Shown: positions 41,337 to 41,397 of the stretch, piece by piece
How positions within the stretch are numbered: the first letter of the stretch is position 1
Layout of the letters: each line of letters begins with the position of its first letter
NCBI GenBank assembly: GCA_030528565.1
Contig: JAUMYP010000017.1
Location: forward strand, 1-41,397
Length of the DNA stretch: 41,397 nt
DNA from: Pseudomonadota bacterium
GTDB lineage: Bacteria > Pseudomonadota > Gammaproteobacteria > Xanthomonadales > Xanthomonadaceae
Direction: 5' to 3'
Position numbers and translations under genes: made by a program
The notes under the pieces: generated by a model
The model's database searches: none
What the model was told of the DNA's origin: nothing
What the model saw: only the letters and a program-made list of their open reading frames with translations

Positions 41337-41397
41337 CAGGAGCCCATCATCTGGCAAGCCATCATTGAACGATTCGAGCAGCAGGCCCCTGGCGCGG
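41337..41397 (+). CDS. Possible 5' end of an IS4-type transposase running off the right edge
   Basis: After an in-frame TGA the frame reads QEPIIWQAIIERFEQQAPGA to the window edge. The pattern IWQAI-x-RF-x-Q-x-(A/S)P resembles the start of IS4-like transposases. No ATG, GTG or TTG opens the frame, so the copy may be 5'-truncated or decayed. Only about twenty codons are available, so the call is weak. Confidence 0.3.

Noticed and set aside
1-41397. Search for CRISPR arrays, phage genes, toxin-antitoxin pairs and biosynthetic clusters.
   Set aside because: No regularly spaced direct repeats or recognisable genes of these kinds were seen; the XerC gene is the housekeeping one by context.

Overview
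The window is chromosomal DNA of high GC content, and it fits a gammaproteobacterium of the Xanthomonadaceae/Lysobacteraceae. The evidence is the gene order around rpe, trpG, a Crp-family regulator very like Clp of Xanthomonas, speD, rplM and rpsI, together with an E. coli-type SpeD, a GTP-dependent PEP carboxykinase, a PilU and a FadE of the kinds seen in that family. Family and gene-order statements rest on recalled knowledge; no database search was possible, and genus is not assignable.

Layout. 1-5.1 kb: purC (-), a short DjlA-like J-protein, rpe and trpG (+), a HAD phosphatase, then GNAT and clp (-). The trp locus here looks eroded: trpG is intact, but only the last 22 codons of a trpE-like gene precede it and only about 30 codons of a trpD-like gene follow it. 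5.2-7.5 kb: speD, rplM-rpsI, an array of five perfect hairpins, tRNA-Gln(CUG) and a terminator. 7.5-10 kb: an Fe(II)/2-oxoglutarate oxygenase, a fumarylacetoacetase-like hydrolase and maleylacetoacetate isomerase, the end of tyrosine/homogentisate breakdown. 10-13.3 kb: a solitary pilU and a DUF481 outer-membrane protein (-), and a WYL regulator (+) whose upstream region carries a Crp/Clp-type site. 13.3-19.8 kb: an RND tripartite efflux operon (lipoprotein adaptor, HAE1 pump, outer-membrane factor) ending in its probable TetR repressor gene, with a palindromic operator laid over the promoter. 19.8-24 kb: SDR and trmL (-), a large periplasmic M16 peptidase (+). 24.2-29.2 kb: fadE (-) divergent from a TetR gene that is followed by pckG. 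29.3-32.1 kb: an alaA-type aminotransferase, an SGNH esterase and a glutaredoxin/A-type-like/rhodanese fusion (-). 32.2-36.6 kb: two exported S9 prolyl-oligopeptidase-family enzymes in tandem. 36.7-39.4 kb: lptM, dapF, DUF484, xerC, an order shared with enteric bacteria. 39.4-41.4 kb: DUF3297, an L,D-transpeptidase, a decayed IS1595-family transposase, and at the right edge a possible second transposase start.

Taken together this is mostly core chromosome for an organism living on peptides, amino acids and fatty acids: secreted peptidases, tyrosine breakdown, alanine transamination, FadE and gluconeogenic PckG. Loss of trpE and trpD around an intact trpG would fit a diet that supplies tryptophan, with TrpG kept for folate synthesis; that last step is inference. 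The most notable items are the eroded trp locus, the hairpin array before tRNA-Gln, and several palindromes in promoter regions.
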